From NCBI GenBank assembly GCA_964522105.1, contig CAZFVA010000006.1, positions 62,001-126,000 of the forward strand: DNA of 64,000 bases. Reading direction: 5' to 3'. Made by a program: the position numbers and the translations under genes. The notes under the pieces are model-generated. The model saw only the letters and a list, made by a program, of their open reading frames with translations, was not told the DNA's origin and ran no database searches. Each line of letters opens with the position of its first letter. Position 1 is the stretch's first letter. This document shows, one piece after another, positions 25,839 to 35,375 of the stretch. The stretch comes from JAGOFO01 sp964522105 (GTDB lineage: Bacteria; Myxococcota_A; UBA9042; DTJE01).

Positions 25839-26531
25839 TCAGTGAACAGAGGCTTCCACCCGTGCTTTGATTACCTTTAACATCTTTGTATCCATGGCGT
25901 AGCTGATGGGCTCGATCAAAAGCGGACCGTTGCTGAAGCGCGTCAATCTGCCGGTGCCGTGGTCGACGCGGTCGCGGCTGAACAGGCGGCAGTGGCCAGC
26001 GTCGATTTCCTGAATAATCAAAGCCCAGGTAATGTTGACGTAGTTTTCCGGCCGTGGACCGGGCAGGGCGGGGTTGAACTTTTCGCCGGTCCGCATATCG
26101 GCGCATGCATTTAACACAAGTGCGCGTCCCGGTTCAACAATTGCCACTTCAAGCGGCGGGCCGTCCGGGTGAAGTTTGATGCCGTCGCCCACGGCGATAT
26201 TCTGGAATTCATGAAGTATTTTGTCTGCGTTGACAATCTTGCATCCGGCCAGATTTTCCAGACGTTGATACGAGTAAAATCCGCCGCGTCCCTGCCCGAT
26301 CTGGGCGATCCACGGCCAGATTGCGTGCGCCGGTGCGTTAACTGTAATACCGTGAAGGTATTGCCACTTAGGGGCCGCGACAATATTGTCACCCGGCAGG
26401 TTGCTGTTGAACTCTTCATGAGTCACGCCATGACGGATGCGCCATCCACGCAAAAACGGCGTCATCAGCGCCAATCCGATGCGTATCGCCCCACTGATGT
26501 TTTCCCAGAAACCAGTGCCGTCGTTTTTCAT
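25839..26531 (-). CDS. SRPBCC-like protein of unknown function
   Basis: This 230-residue protein has a central stretch typical of SRPBCC (START/Bet v 1-like) ligand-binding proteins: VNAPAHAIWPWIAQIGQ, then an aromatic GGFYSYQRLE segment and a beta-rich end. The N-terminal ~35 residues may form a membrane-associated helix. I prefer ATG 26531, because a TTG at 26564 would overlap tyrS by 20 bp. It follows tyrS closely on the same strand and may be co-transcribed. Ligand unknown. Confidence 0.6.
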   Translation of the reverse strand: MKNDGTGFWENISGAIRIGLALMTPFLRGWRIRHGVTHEEFNSNLPGDNIVAAPKWQYLHGITVNAPAHAIWPWIAQIGQGRGGFYSYQRLENLAGCKIVNADKILHEFQNIAVGDGIKLHPDGPPLEVAIVEPGRALVLNACADMRTGEKFNPALPGPRPENYVNITWALIIQEIDAGHCRLFSRDRVDHGTGRLTRFSNGPLLIEPISYAMDTKMLKVIKARVEASVH

Positions 26532-26544
26532 TGTAAAACTCGTG

Positions 26545-27828
26545 TTATCCCTCGAAACGGACAAGGCGGTAGTTCTTTTTACCGCTGCGCAGGACTATAG
26601 CGGTTCCGGCCAGCAGGGATGACGCCGTGATGATCAGGGCCGCATCGCCGATACGTTCATTATTGATATAGAAGCCGCCGCCGGCAATCAGGCGTTTTGC
26701 TTCGCCGAATGACGTGCACATGCCCGATTTTACAAGCAGATCACCAACCCCGATTCCGGTGGCGATTGCATCGGCCGGCAGTGTTGTGGACGGAACCTCC
26801 GCGAAAATATCGTTCAGATCGCGGGCGTCCATATCTGCGAGTGACCCGCCGAACAGTGCCTTCGACGCGTTGACTGCCCGCTGCAGCTCAGCTTCGCCGT
26901 GGACCAGGCGCGTAACTTCTTCAGCAAGCCGCCGTTGACCGATTCTACGTTCAGGTTCAGCCGCGTGTTCTGCCGCAATGGCTTCAATTTCTTCCCACGG
27001 CAGGAACGAAAAGTACCCCAGGAATCGCGCAACATCCGAGTCTTCAGTCTGCAGCCAGTACTGATAGAAGCGGTACGGGCTGGTTCTGGCCGGGTCAAGC
27101 CATACCGCGTTACCGGCCGATTTTCCGAACTTTTCGCCAGTTGATGTCGTGACAAGCGGGAACGTCATGCCGAACGCATCTGCCGCAGCCACCTTGTGAA
27201 TCAGGTCGATTCCGGCTGTGATGTTGCCCCACTGGTCACTTCCGCCGACCTGAAGCCTGCAACCGTGTCTGCGAAAAAGCTGCAGGAAATCATAAGCCTG
27301 CAGAATCATGTATGAAAATTCTGTGTATGAAACGCCGCTTTCGCGGTCTTCAATGCGCCGCTTGACCGATTCCTTGCCAAGCATGTAATTGACCGAAAAG
27401 TGCTTGCCGACGTCCCGCAGCCACTCAATAGCCGACAGTTTTTCAGTCCAGTCGGCGTTGTTGACCATGATGGCTGCGTTGCTTCCTGAAAAGTCCAGGA
27501 AGTGTTCAAGCTGACCTTTAATTGCCAGCGAATTGCGTGCAACTTCTTCAAATGTAAGAAGATTTCGCTCAGAGCTTCTTCCGCTCGGGTCGCCGACCAT
27601 GCCGGTAGCACCGCCGACCAGTGCTATCGGGATATGTCCGGCCCGCTGCAGCATCGCAAGAGCCATTATTGGAAGCATGTGTCCGACATGAAGGCTGTCG
27701 GCAGTCGGGTCGAATCCGGCGTAGATCGCGTTTCCAGGCGTGTCCAGAAGCTTCGCAACTTCGTCATTATTTGTAAGCTGGGAGAACATCCCGCGCTTCT
27801 TCAATGATTCCAGTACCTTTCCACTCAT
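26545..27828 (-). CDS. tyrS: Tyrosyl-tRNA synthetase
   Basis: The 427-residue class I synthetase charges tRNA-Tyr. The HIGH-like motif is HVGHM, the tyrosine pocket carries YAGFDPTADSLHVG, and the KMSKS loop is KFGKS. The C-terminus is an S4 RNA-binding domain (GGFYINNERI). Length and motifs match the bacterial TyrS family. It starts with ATG 27828, and a hairpin lies in its short leader. It diverges from the CcdA-thioredoxin gene. Confidence 0.96.
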   Translation of the reverse strand: MSGKVLESLKKRGMFSQLTNNDEVAKLLDTPGNAIYAGFDPTADSLHVGHMLPIMALAMLQRAGHIPIALVGGATGMVGDPSGRSSERNLLTFEEVARNSLAIKGQLEHFLDFSGSNAAIMVNNADWTEKLSAIEWLRDVGKHFSVNYMLGKESVKRRIEDRESGVSYTEFSYMILQAYDFLQLFRRHGCRLQVGGSDQWGNITAGIDLIHKVAAADAFGMTFPLVTTSTGEKFGKSAGNAVWLDPARTSPYRFYQYWLQTEDSDVARFLGYFSFLPWEEIEAIAAEHAAEPERRIGQRRLAEEVTRLVHGEAELQRAVNASKALFGGSLADMDARDLNDIFAEVPSTTLPADAIATGIGVGDLLVKSGMCTSFGEAKRLIAGGGFYINNERIGDAALIITASSLLAGTAIVLRSGKKNYRLVRFEG

Positions 27829-27854
27829 TTTAATCCCCCGGCGTCTTTCAATAA

Positions 27855-27873
27855 GGCGGCACTGTCAGCCGCC
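27855..27873 (-). promoter_or_regulatory. Leader hairpin upstream of tyrS
   Basis: GGCGGC and GCCGCC pair around a 7-nt loop within the presumed 5' leader. No T-box elements are recognisable, so any regulatory role is unproven. Confidence 0.3.
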
Positions 27874-27887
27874 ACCTGTGTGCGACA

Positions 27888-27916
27888 CAATTACCACGAG
27901 CGGGCTGCTTCGGCAA
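27888..27916 (-). promoter_or_regulatory. Candidate promoter of tyrS
   Basis: On the minus strand TTGCCG and TAATTG are separated by 17 nt, about 60 nt before the ATG. Confidence 0.45.
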
Positions 27917-27988
27917 AGACTTTGCAGGAATCAGGGACTGCCCGATGTGTAATTTTTGCCTGATTTCACGCAATTTCCCGTCCGAACC

Positions 27989-28017
27989 TTGCCAACCGGG
28001 GTGCAGGTGTCTATTGT
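27989..28017 (+). promoter_or_regulatory. Sigma-70 promoter of the CcdA-thioredoxin gene
   Basis: TTGCCA and TATTGT are separated by 17 nt, 45 nt before the ATG at 28063. Confidence 0.55.
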
Positions 28018-28062
28018 TAACAGGATGTGTTTTGTCCTGTTTAGCCATCGCCAGGAGAAATT

Positions 28063-29241
28063 ATGGACCTTTCAGTTTTCGGAATCATGGCAGCAGGTCT
28101 TCTGACGTTCCTGTCACCATGTGTGTTGCCGCTGGTACCGGTTTACCTTGGCATTCTGGCCGGCGGTGCGCTTCCAGTTGGCGGACAGGCCTTCGGTGAT
28201 GATTCCGGCCTGGCAGCCGTTCCGCCATCACGGTTCAAACTGGTTTTTTCAACGGTCGCATTTGTCGCCGGGTTTACGCTGGTATTTTCTGTTCTTGGCC
28301 TGTCGGCCACATTTATAGGAAGGGCGCTGGTCGCACACAGGGCGCTGTTCCAGCAGTTCGGGGGCCTTCTGATAGTCCTTCTTGGCCTGTACTTCATGGG
28401 CTGGCTGAAATTGCCGTTCATGGACCGTACAACTTCAGGCACATCCCGCCTGAAGACCAGGTTTCACTATGTAAATGCACTGTTGATGGGCCTGGCGTTC
28501 GCGTTTATCTGGACGCCGTGCATCGGTGCTGTGCTTGGTTCAGTTCTTACATATACATCATTGAAGACGACAAGCGCCTTTGAAGGTATGGGTCTGCTGG
28601 CGGCTTATGGTCTTGGCTTCGGCCTTCCTTTGATCGCATTTTCTTTCTTTGCCGGTTGGGCGCTGCCTGCCCTGGTCAAGATGCGCCGTTTTATTCCTGT
28701 GTTCTCGAAGGTTACCGGAATTGTCATGGTTGCGGCCGGATTGCTGATGAACACCGGGTATCTTGACCGTCTGGACGCCATTTTCATGTCACAGAGCCCG
28801 ACTGCCGTGGCCGCGCCTGCCCCGGAAGTAGCATCGCTTGGAAAATTGATGGCAGCTTCCGGTTCTGATTCCTGTGATTCAACGCAGCAGGGCGCAACGT
28901 GTGCCGGGTTGGCGACCAATCATCCCGTAGTTCTTGAGTTTTTCTCGCCGGGCTGTCACATCTGTCGGCAGATGATTCCAATCGTGGATACGTTAAAGAA
29001 CGATTGCGCCGATGAAGGGGTCAGCGTCCGACTGATTGACGTTTCAACTGAATCCGGTCGCGCACTGGCCCGGGAATACGGCGTAACAGGTATCCCGGTC
29101 TTTGTATTTGAAGACGAAGCAGGGGTTGAAAAGGCCCGTCTTGTAGGTCGCCAGACTTTTGGTTCATTGCAGCAGACGCTTAATGCGATGTCGGGCAAGA
29201 AGTGTGAAGGGTATAGAAGTCTGGAGTCTTTAAAGAAGTAG
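28063..29241 (+). CDS. CcdA/DsbD-type thiol-disulfide transporter fused to thioredoxin
   Basis: The 392-residue protein joins a six-helix CcdA-like transmembrane domain (about residues 1-245) to a C-terminal thioredoxin domain. The membrane part has the paired redox cysteines in LSPCVLPLVPVY and IWTPCIGAVLGS. The thioredoxin active site is GCHICRQM, followed by the cis-Pro in TGIPVFVFE. Such proteins move electrons from cytoplasmic thioredoxin across the inner membrane to reduce disulfides in exported proteins or to serve cytochrome c maturation. Unlike E. coli DsbD there is no N-terminal DsbD-alpha domain. It lies convergent to the large cysteine-rich lipoprotein gene. Confidence 0.88.
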   Translation: MDLSVFGIMAAGLLTFLSPCVLPLVPVYLGILAGGALPVGGQAFGDDSGLAAVPPSRFKLVFSTVAFVAGFTLVFSVLGLSATFIGRALVAHRALFQQFGGLLIVLLGLYFMGWLKLPFMDRTTSGTSRLKTRFHYVNALLMGLAFAFIWTPCIGAVLGSVLTYTSLKTTSAFEGMGLLAAYGLGFGLPLIAFSFFAGWALPALVKMRRFIPVFSKVTGIVMVAAGLLMNTGYLDRLDAIFMSQSPTAVAAPAPEVASLGKLMAASGSDSCDSTQQGATCAGLATNHPVVLEFFSPGCHICRQMIPIVDTLKNDCADEGVSVRLIDVSTESGRALAREYGVTGIPVFVFEDEAGVEKARLVGRQTFGSLQQTLNAMSGKKCEGYRSLESLKK

Positions 29242-29259
29242 GTGCCTGATTATCCGTTG

Positions 29260-32200
29260 CTATCCGGCCGGGGTGCAGTCAACTGTGTCGTCGAATGCGC
29301 CGAACGATGCGTATTCTGTGCTGCAGAACGAGTCGCAAGTGCCGTCGCCAACCCAACTGCACGGGTCAGCAGTTGCGCATGTACAGTTTGTGTATGAACC
29401 GCCGCCGCACATATTTTCAGTCAGTCCTTCCATCGCGCAGTCGTATTCACACTGGCATTTCGGGCCAACAGCGATACCTTCGCTTGCATAAACGTGGCAG
29501 GTGCCCGACAGGGCGTATCCACTGTCAATGCAGCTCTGGTTGCAGTCCAGCTTCTGGTAGTACTTGCTTACCGTGTCGCAGTAACAAAGCCTGCCGTCAA
29601 CTTCGCAGCCGGCTGTCGCAACCAACGGGTCGCACGGCCCCGCACACGGGCCAACGTTTTCAACTGTTGCGTTGAACATCAGCTCGCCACCGGGATGTCC
29701 GGACGTTTCAATGACAACGTACACTGATTTCGGCTCGCCAGGTTCTTCGAAGACAGGCATGTGATAAAGGGCCCCGCTGCCGTATGCCGCGCAGGAATTC
29801 GGGTCATCGCCGTCAAGAATGTACATGACGGAATTGGTGAATGCCTGGGTCGTTTCGACCTTCAGGAATGTACCGTACGGCACCAGAACGTTGAATACGT
29901 AGTCCTTTCCGCTGGTTACCTTGTCGGTGCATGCGCCTTCAAACGGGGCCAGCGCATTTGTGTAGGGAAGGGCCAGATCAATCGGCGCTGATTTCGGCAT
30001 GCCAACGGACGGTTCCATCGTTTCAGCATGAGCGATGTCGTTGCCGGTAATCGGGGCCGGTCTGTCGGTGACTGGCAGGAACAGGCCAAGCCTGAGGTCA
30101 GCGTAATCCCAGGAGTAGGAATCCATCACGACGATAAAGCGTTGCGGCTCGACATCCAGGTTAACAAGAGTGAGCTGTTCCTTGCCTGCCGTTCCGTTGA
30201 AGTTACTCCACGTAACAAGGCTTTCGTCCGGGTCTGCGCAACTGCCGATGGCGTACATGACCAGGTCGTTTGCTTCCGGCGCGATCGTCAGTGCCACGCG
30301 CACAGCAGAGTAGTTGCCGATAGCGGTTACGCCTGGTATGTCAATGTATCTGGCCATATCCGGGCCCCAGATTTCNNNNNNNNNNNNNNNNNNNNNNNNN
30401 NNNNNNNNNNNNNNNNNNNNNNNNNNNNNNNNNNNNNNNNNNNNNNNNNNNNNNNNNNNNNNNNNNNNNNNNNNNTAGCGGTTACGCCTGGTATGTCAAT
30501 GTATCTGGCCATATCCGGGCCCCAGATTTCCTGGAAAGCGGCCGGCGGAGTGATCGAACTGGTGTGGTTTAAGAACGATGTTGTGCTGCCGCTGAAATCG
30601 CCGGGCACAAATTCAATCGCGTCGGTGCAGTTGTTGCCAACTTCCGGTACGAACGTAGTGATACTGAGTACATATGGAGTTCTAAGGACGCCATCAACGT
30701 ACGGGCTCTGGACGATTTCCACGTACAGATCTCCGCCGCCAACGGGAACGTAACCAAACATCGCCGGGAAGTAGTCGGTCTGGGATTTGTCGTCAACGGC
30801 CCAGCCGGTAATGACTGCCCCTGACTGGTCGCGCAGGATCATTGCGGGATCTGACGGAGTGTCGCAGGCGGCAGTTACGTCAAATGAGTAGGCATGTCCC
30901 GGTTCGACGCTGATCCTGAACAGGTCGCTGTCAATCAGGTTGCCTTCGGCGTTGAAGCCGGCAATAACCTTGACCGGCAGGCTGAGAAGCATTTGAGCCG
31001 TGTCAATCGTGTTGTTCGGTTCAACTTCCATCGTACCATCGGTGCCCGCGACGAATTCGCAGTAACCTTCGACGCATTCAAGCAGGTCACAACCGCATTC
31101 GATTGTGTTGTCACAGGTGGCCGAACGGCAGATGCCGGCAGCGCACTTTCCGCCAACGCATTCTTCGTTATAGCGGCATGTGCTTCCGTCCGTTATGAAC
31201 GCCTGCATGCAGTTGCCGGTACCTGTTTCGCAGTTAACCCTGCCACCGGCGCAAGTGAATGAAACAGGCGCACAGACCTTTGTAAAGCCGTCAAGCGAGT
31301 AGCAACGTGTGCCTTCGGGGCAGATGTTCGGGAAGTAAGTGCACTGCGGGGCACAGAACTTTTCCGTTTCGCTGACCTGTACACAGTAAGCTTCGTTGAA
31401 GAAGTCTTCTGTGCCGTCGTTACAGTCGGTGTTTGTGTCGCAGGACGCGCAGAGTTCCTTCGGGCCGGCCGGTACTATGGCCGCCGAGCCTTCGCAGTCT
31501 TCATCGGCTTCGCAGTCGTTCGTGCAGATGCCGTCAACGCAGATGTATGATTCGCAGTCGGCATTCATGCGGCAGTAACCATATGGGAAACTGGCCGTCG
31601 GGAAGCCCTTGCTGCACACGTCGTTCAGGCAACCCATGCCCCACGGGCAGTCGGCGTCAATCGCGCATGCTTTTGAACAGTAGAATTCCTGAAGATATTC
31701 ATCGGGATAGCATTCGTCGATGCACTCGAATCCGAGCGCACACGTTTCGCCAACTACCTTTACGCCGACCTGGTCAGCGGGAACGCAGCGCTTGTCGGTT
31801 TCCGAGTATGCAAAGCAGATGCCGTCCGGGCAGTCAGTATCAAGCGCGCAAGTCTTGTTGCAGGTGCCTTCCAGGCAGGAAAGTCCGGTCGAGCACTGCC
31901 ATCCCCACGTGCATGCATCGCCGTAAACGGTGGTTCCACTGATGGTTGTCGGTACGCATACGTTTTCAGGAACCTGAACAGTTTCGGCCATTATCCGCAC
32001 AGACGTTGTGCCTTCGGGCAGGGCGACATCGAATTTGAACCAGTCCTGACCGGCTGCTTCAAGCTGAGCCATGATCAGGAAAGGCGCCACCTTTACTTCG
32101 GCTGTCATCATCGTATCGTTGGCTTCCACTTCGGTAACTTCGGTCGGGGTTCCCGCTTCGTTGTTGACGACCACGTTCAGTTTATAGGGACCGACAGCGT

Positions 32201-33629
32201 CAGCCGTTCCGCCCTTGACAACGATGTAATGCGGGACGGTTCCGGTGGCATAGTAATTCAGGCTTGAAAGGTCGCCGTTGCCGTTATTGTCATCGGTTGC
32301 CAGCGGCAACATATCACCCTCGTTCCACAGTTCAAGCAGCGTGTTCGTCTGGATCCAGCCAATCTGCTGGCAGGCACCAAGCGAGCAGGCATCGCAGGGG
32401 CTGACGCAGTAAGACGTCGCGCCGATTGCACGGCATGAACCGGTCGTACATTCGTAGTCATGCTTGCAGATTTCGCCGAATTCGCGACCAAGCGAAGTGT
32501 CGATTACGCAGGTCTGAAGGCCGACTTCGTAAGCATCAGGCACGCATTTGAAGCCGTTCGGGCAGGAATCAAGCTCTTCCGAGAATATGAAGCACTGGTC
32601 AGAACAGTAACCTTCGTAGCAGAAGTGTGTTCCGCAATCCATCGGGCTCTGGCACGGGTCGCCGCCGATGGCGTCACTGTCGGGTACGCAATAGAATTCG
32701 AACTGGAATCCGGAATCGATGCCGCCATCACGGCACAGGCCGCAACTGCCGCAAATCGTGCTGTCTTTTACGCCGCCGGCAACAGCTTCACAATTCGCCG
32801 AGCAGAAGCGCTTGTCGTCGTATCCCAGACAAAGTCCGCCGACGCAGTCTTCGTCCATGTTACATGGCTTGAAAAGGGCGATTGAAGCGTCACCGGGGTA
32901 GCCGATGGTGCCAATCTTTGTGCAGAAAGAATTACCGTCGTAGTCCTTGGTGCATCTAAGACCGTCGGGACATGCGCCGCCATTTTCACAGGCAAGCGAG
33001 CAGTACTGATCCCATCCGGAATCGCCCTGCAGGCAAATGCCTGAAATACATTCAGAACCAAAGTTGCAGGGCATCCCGCCAACCTGGTCGTAGGCGCGGT
33101 TGTCACATGCCGTGAATTCGGTGCATGCGCCGAAAAGGCAGGCGCCGCTTCCGTCAATATCATCGCGGGCCATACATGATTCGCCATCGGCCAGGGCATT
33201 CGCGAAACCGCAGATCCCGTTGGCCGGGTCGCATACGCCGGTGCCGGTAGCGCACTTGCCGTCGCCGGTACATGTCACGTCACCCAGCACACATTCCCCC
33301 GCTATACAAAGCGGAGTCTTGCAGAAAGGCATCGTTTCCACCGTCATGGCGCACGCCTGATTTTCCTTCAGCGCATAGCAGCCGTCGCAGCATTCAGACA
33401 CGACTTCGCAGTTGCATGGCAACGGGACGTCGCCTGTATCAGTCGAATCGCGTCCGGTATCCTCAATCCCCTGATCTTCCTGAACGTCCGACACATCAGC
33501 CGTTACATCAGAAATCAGGTCATCTTGAACATCCGTGCCGGGCTGGCCTTCACTGCCGCATGCAGAAAGCATGAGGGACAGGGCCGCGACCGAAATAACC
33601 ATTGATAAGGGCAGACAGAAGCGTCTCAT
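29260..33629 (-). CDS. Giant cysteine-rich modular lipoprotein, interrupted by an assembly gap
   Basis: A lipoprotein signal with lipobox LSAC (Cys24) and an Asp/Val/Thr-rich tether open the protein. Long arrays of Dickkopf-like cysteine modules follow (for example CNMDEDCVGGLCLGYD and CQSPMDCGTHFC). Two PPC-like beta domains are recognisable at EVEANDTMMTAE and EVEPNNTIDTAQ. The C-terminal end is another cysteine-rich module, CSWVGDGTCDSFC. The N run sits between identical 55-bp ends; removing one copy plus the Ns gives a single 1404-residue frame. It is likely a disulfide-rich surface adhesin, with unknown ligand. It has a sigma-70 promoter and lies downstream of a sigma-54 promoter and terminator hairpin. 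Confidence 0.78.
30376..30475. other. Assembly gap (100 N) between overlapping contig ends
   Basis: Positions 30321-30375 are identical to 30476-30530 (55 bp), the same pattern as the gap at 6386. Collapsing it restores the reading frame, so probably no sequence is missing. Confidence 0.85.
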
Positions 33630-33659
33630 TGTAGAACCTCAAAATTTAAAACACCCGGT

Positions 33660-33688
33660 AATCTACTCCAGAGGAGCACTTTCCTCAA
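33660..33688 (-). promoter_or_regulatory. Sigma-70 promoter of the giant lipoprotein gene
   Basis: On the minus strand TTGAGG and TAGATT are separated by 17 nt, about 30 nt before the start codon. Confidence 0.55.
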
Positions 33689-33811
33689 GCGTGATTATCG
33701 GTAAATCCAACAGGTAGACGGGTTGAAGTCTTCAATCTGAAAGGCTTGACAGCCCGGTAAGACACGTTGCACCGGCATGATCTTTCTGCAGGGAAAACTG
33801 TGCTGAATACA

Positions 33812-33858
33812 GAAAAGCCCCGGCCCCTGAACTTCCGTTCACGAAACCGGGGCTTTTC
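33812..33858. terminator. Strong hairpin with A/U-flanked stem, possibly bidirectional
   Basis: A perfect 12-bp inverted repeat GAAAAGCCCCGG/CCGGGGCTTTTC encloses a 23-nt loop containing a second small hairpin, TGAAC-TTCC-GTTCA. Both strands end in TTTTC. No protein gene ends near it on either strand, which points to an RNA transcript ending here. Confidence 0.7.
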
Positions 33859-33899
33859 ATAATATCGAACGCTGGAACCCCCCCAACGCCCCGCACTTT
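33812..33899 (-). ncRNA. Candidate sigma-54-driven small RNA or attenuated leader, about 88 nt
   Basis: Counting 12 nt from the -12 element puts the start at A33899, and the hairpin with its 3' U4 ends at 33812. Stem-loop 1 (33867-33891) pairs CGUUGG with CCAGCG, extended by two G-U pairs and one G-C pair, and exposes a loop of five Gs and two Us. Stem-loop 2 is the terminator at 33812-33858. A 5' CGGGGC (33888-33893) can instead pair with GCCCCG of the terminator's 5' arm, giving a mutually exclusive fold. It may be a free small RNA, or a leader that attenuates the giant lipoprotein gene starting 183 nt further on. The design recalls the myxobacterial sigma-54-dependent RNA Pxr, but homology is untested. 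Confidence 0.55.
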
Positions 33900-33910
33900 A
33901 TAAGGGACTT

Positions 33911-33925
33911 GCAAGGATGGTGCCA
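33911..33925 (-). promoter_or_regulatory. Sigma-54 (-24/-12) promoter
   Basis: On the minus strand CTGGCAC is followed after 5 nt by TTGCA, matching the consensus YTGGCAC-N5-TTGCW in every key base and in spacing. It points toward the terminator hairpin at 33812-33858. Confidence 0.7.
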
Positions 33926-33926
33926 G

Positions 33927-34179
33927 CAACCACAGTCATCTTCCTGATGTTTTTATCACCTTAAATTTGTTAAGAATTTTTACTGTCGCCCAGTGCCGGA
34001 ACGACGTTGTGACCGTTCCTGCCAGGTGTCCCGTTATGCGCACTGAATCCATATTTGTCATATCAGGTGACGAAAAATGGCACCTGCGAATCGCCCCTGC
34101 TGGTCGGTTTGACAAACTGACGGCTTTATCGGACAAATACAACGGCAATTATTCCTGACGGAAACGGGGTACCTGGCGA
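33927..34179. other. Non-coding stretch upstream of pgsB
   Basis: Short open frames on both strands (for example 33967-34158 plus, 33936-34148 minus) lack recognisable products and ribosome-binding sites. A TTGACA at about 34109 has no good -10. The pgsB promoter could not be placed. An AT-rich patch at 33950-33980 is the only compositional feature. Confidence 0.4.
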
Positions 34180-35370
34180 ATGATGGGCGTTTGGTTGCTC
34201 GGTATTCTGGCCGTGGGCCTGGTGGCCGTGGGAATGGTTGAAAATTTCTTCCATCGCCGGGCCTTGTTTTCAATAAACAGAAGAATTCATGTCGCCGGAA
34301 CCCGTGGAAAGTCCAGCGTTACCAGACTGCTTGCCGCCGGTATGAATAATTTCGGGATAAGGACAGCGGCCAAGACGACCGGGACGACCGCCCGGATGAT
34401 AACGCCGGAAGGTCGCGAGCTTCCGATGTTCAGACCGACCGGTCCCAACATAATTGAACAGAAGAGGGCTGTGGCGGCCGCCAGGGACATGGGTTCGGAT
34501 GCCATCGTCATGGAATGTATGGCTCTGCAGCCGACTCTGCACTGGGTTTCCGAAGACAAGCTGGTTCGGGCAACCCACGCTGTAATTACAAATGCACGTC
34601 CGGACCATCTTGACGTCATGGGCCCGGACGAAACGGATGTCGCAAGGACGCTGGCCGCCATCATTCCCCGAAAAGGCATCGTTTTTACTGCTGAAAGGCG
34701 GAATATTCAGATATTGCGGGACGCCGCCGCTGACAGAAGTGCATCTCTTGTTGAAGTCACCGAAGATGACGTAAAAGCCATAACCCCTGATGACATGAAA
34801 GGATTTTCATATCAGGAACACCCCGAGAATGTCGCGTTGGCGTTGAAGGTTCTGGAGTCTTTTGGAATAACGAAGGAAGCTGCGATTCCCGGCATGTGGA
34901 AGGCCAATGCGGACCCCGGTGCTTTGAAGGAATACGTTGTGAACTACTTCGGCAGGCGGATTGTGTTCGTTAACGGGTTCGCCGCTAATGACCCTGAATC
35001 GAGTGAGACGATCTGGAACATGTCGATTGCCCGTCATAAAGACGTGAAAAAGGTCATGGCCATATTCAATTTGCGCGAAGATCGGCCGGCCAGGACGCTT
35101 CAGATGGTTAATGACACCGCTTTCTGGAAGCAGGCCGACAAAGTGATAGTCATGGGAACCGGGGCCTACCAATTCATCAAGGCGGCTGCAAAAAGCGGGA
35201 TGGATCCTGCGCTGTTTGTGGACGCATCGGACGACAGGGTAGAAGGCATTTTTGAAAAGATTCTGGAAAACTGCGCCAGTTCCAACCTGTTGATTGGTAT
35301 GGGAAATATCGGTGGATTCGGTCTGCCGCTAGTTTCCTATTTCAGCAATCGCAGTGAAGTCGGGGAGTGA
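34180..35370 (+). CDS. pgsB: Poly-gamma-glutamate synthase PgsB/CapB
   Basis: The 396-residue Mur-ligase-related protein starts with one N-terminal membrane helix. The nucleotide loop is AGTRGKSSVTRLLAAG, and KTTGTTARM and PTGPNIIEQ are the next family motifs. NARPDHLDVMG and FNLREDRPARTLQM mark the C-terminal half. PgsB is the ATP-dependent amide ligase that polymerises glutamate through its gamma-carboxyl. It is the first gene of pgsB-pgsC-pgsW. ATG codons at 34180 and 34183 are both possible starts. Confidence 0.92.
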   Translation: MMGVWLLGILAVGLVAVGMVENFFHRRALFSINRRIHVAGTRGKSSVTRLLAAGMNNFGIRTAAKTTGTTARMITPEGRELPMFRPTGPNIIEQKRAVAAARDMGSDAIVMECMALQPTLHWVSEDKLVRATHAVITNARPDHLDVMGPDETDVARTLAAIIPRKGIVFTAERRNIQILRDAAADRSASLVEVTEDDVKAITPDDMKGFSYQEHPENVALALKVLESFGITKEAAIPGMWKANADPGALKEYVVNYFGRRIVFVNGFAANDPESSETIWNMSIARHKDVKKVMAIFNLREDRPARTLQMVNDTAFWKQADKVIVMGTGAYQFIKAAAKSGMDPALFVDASDDRVEGIFEKILENCASSNLLIGMGNIGGFGLPLVSYFSNRSEVGE

Positions 35371-35375
35371 TACGG

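Noticed and set aside
33936..34158. Short frames on both strands upstream of pgsB
   Set aside because: No ribosome-binding sites or recognisable products, and they overlap one another on opposite strands.
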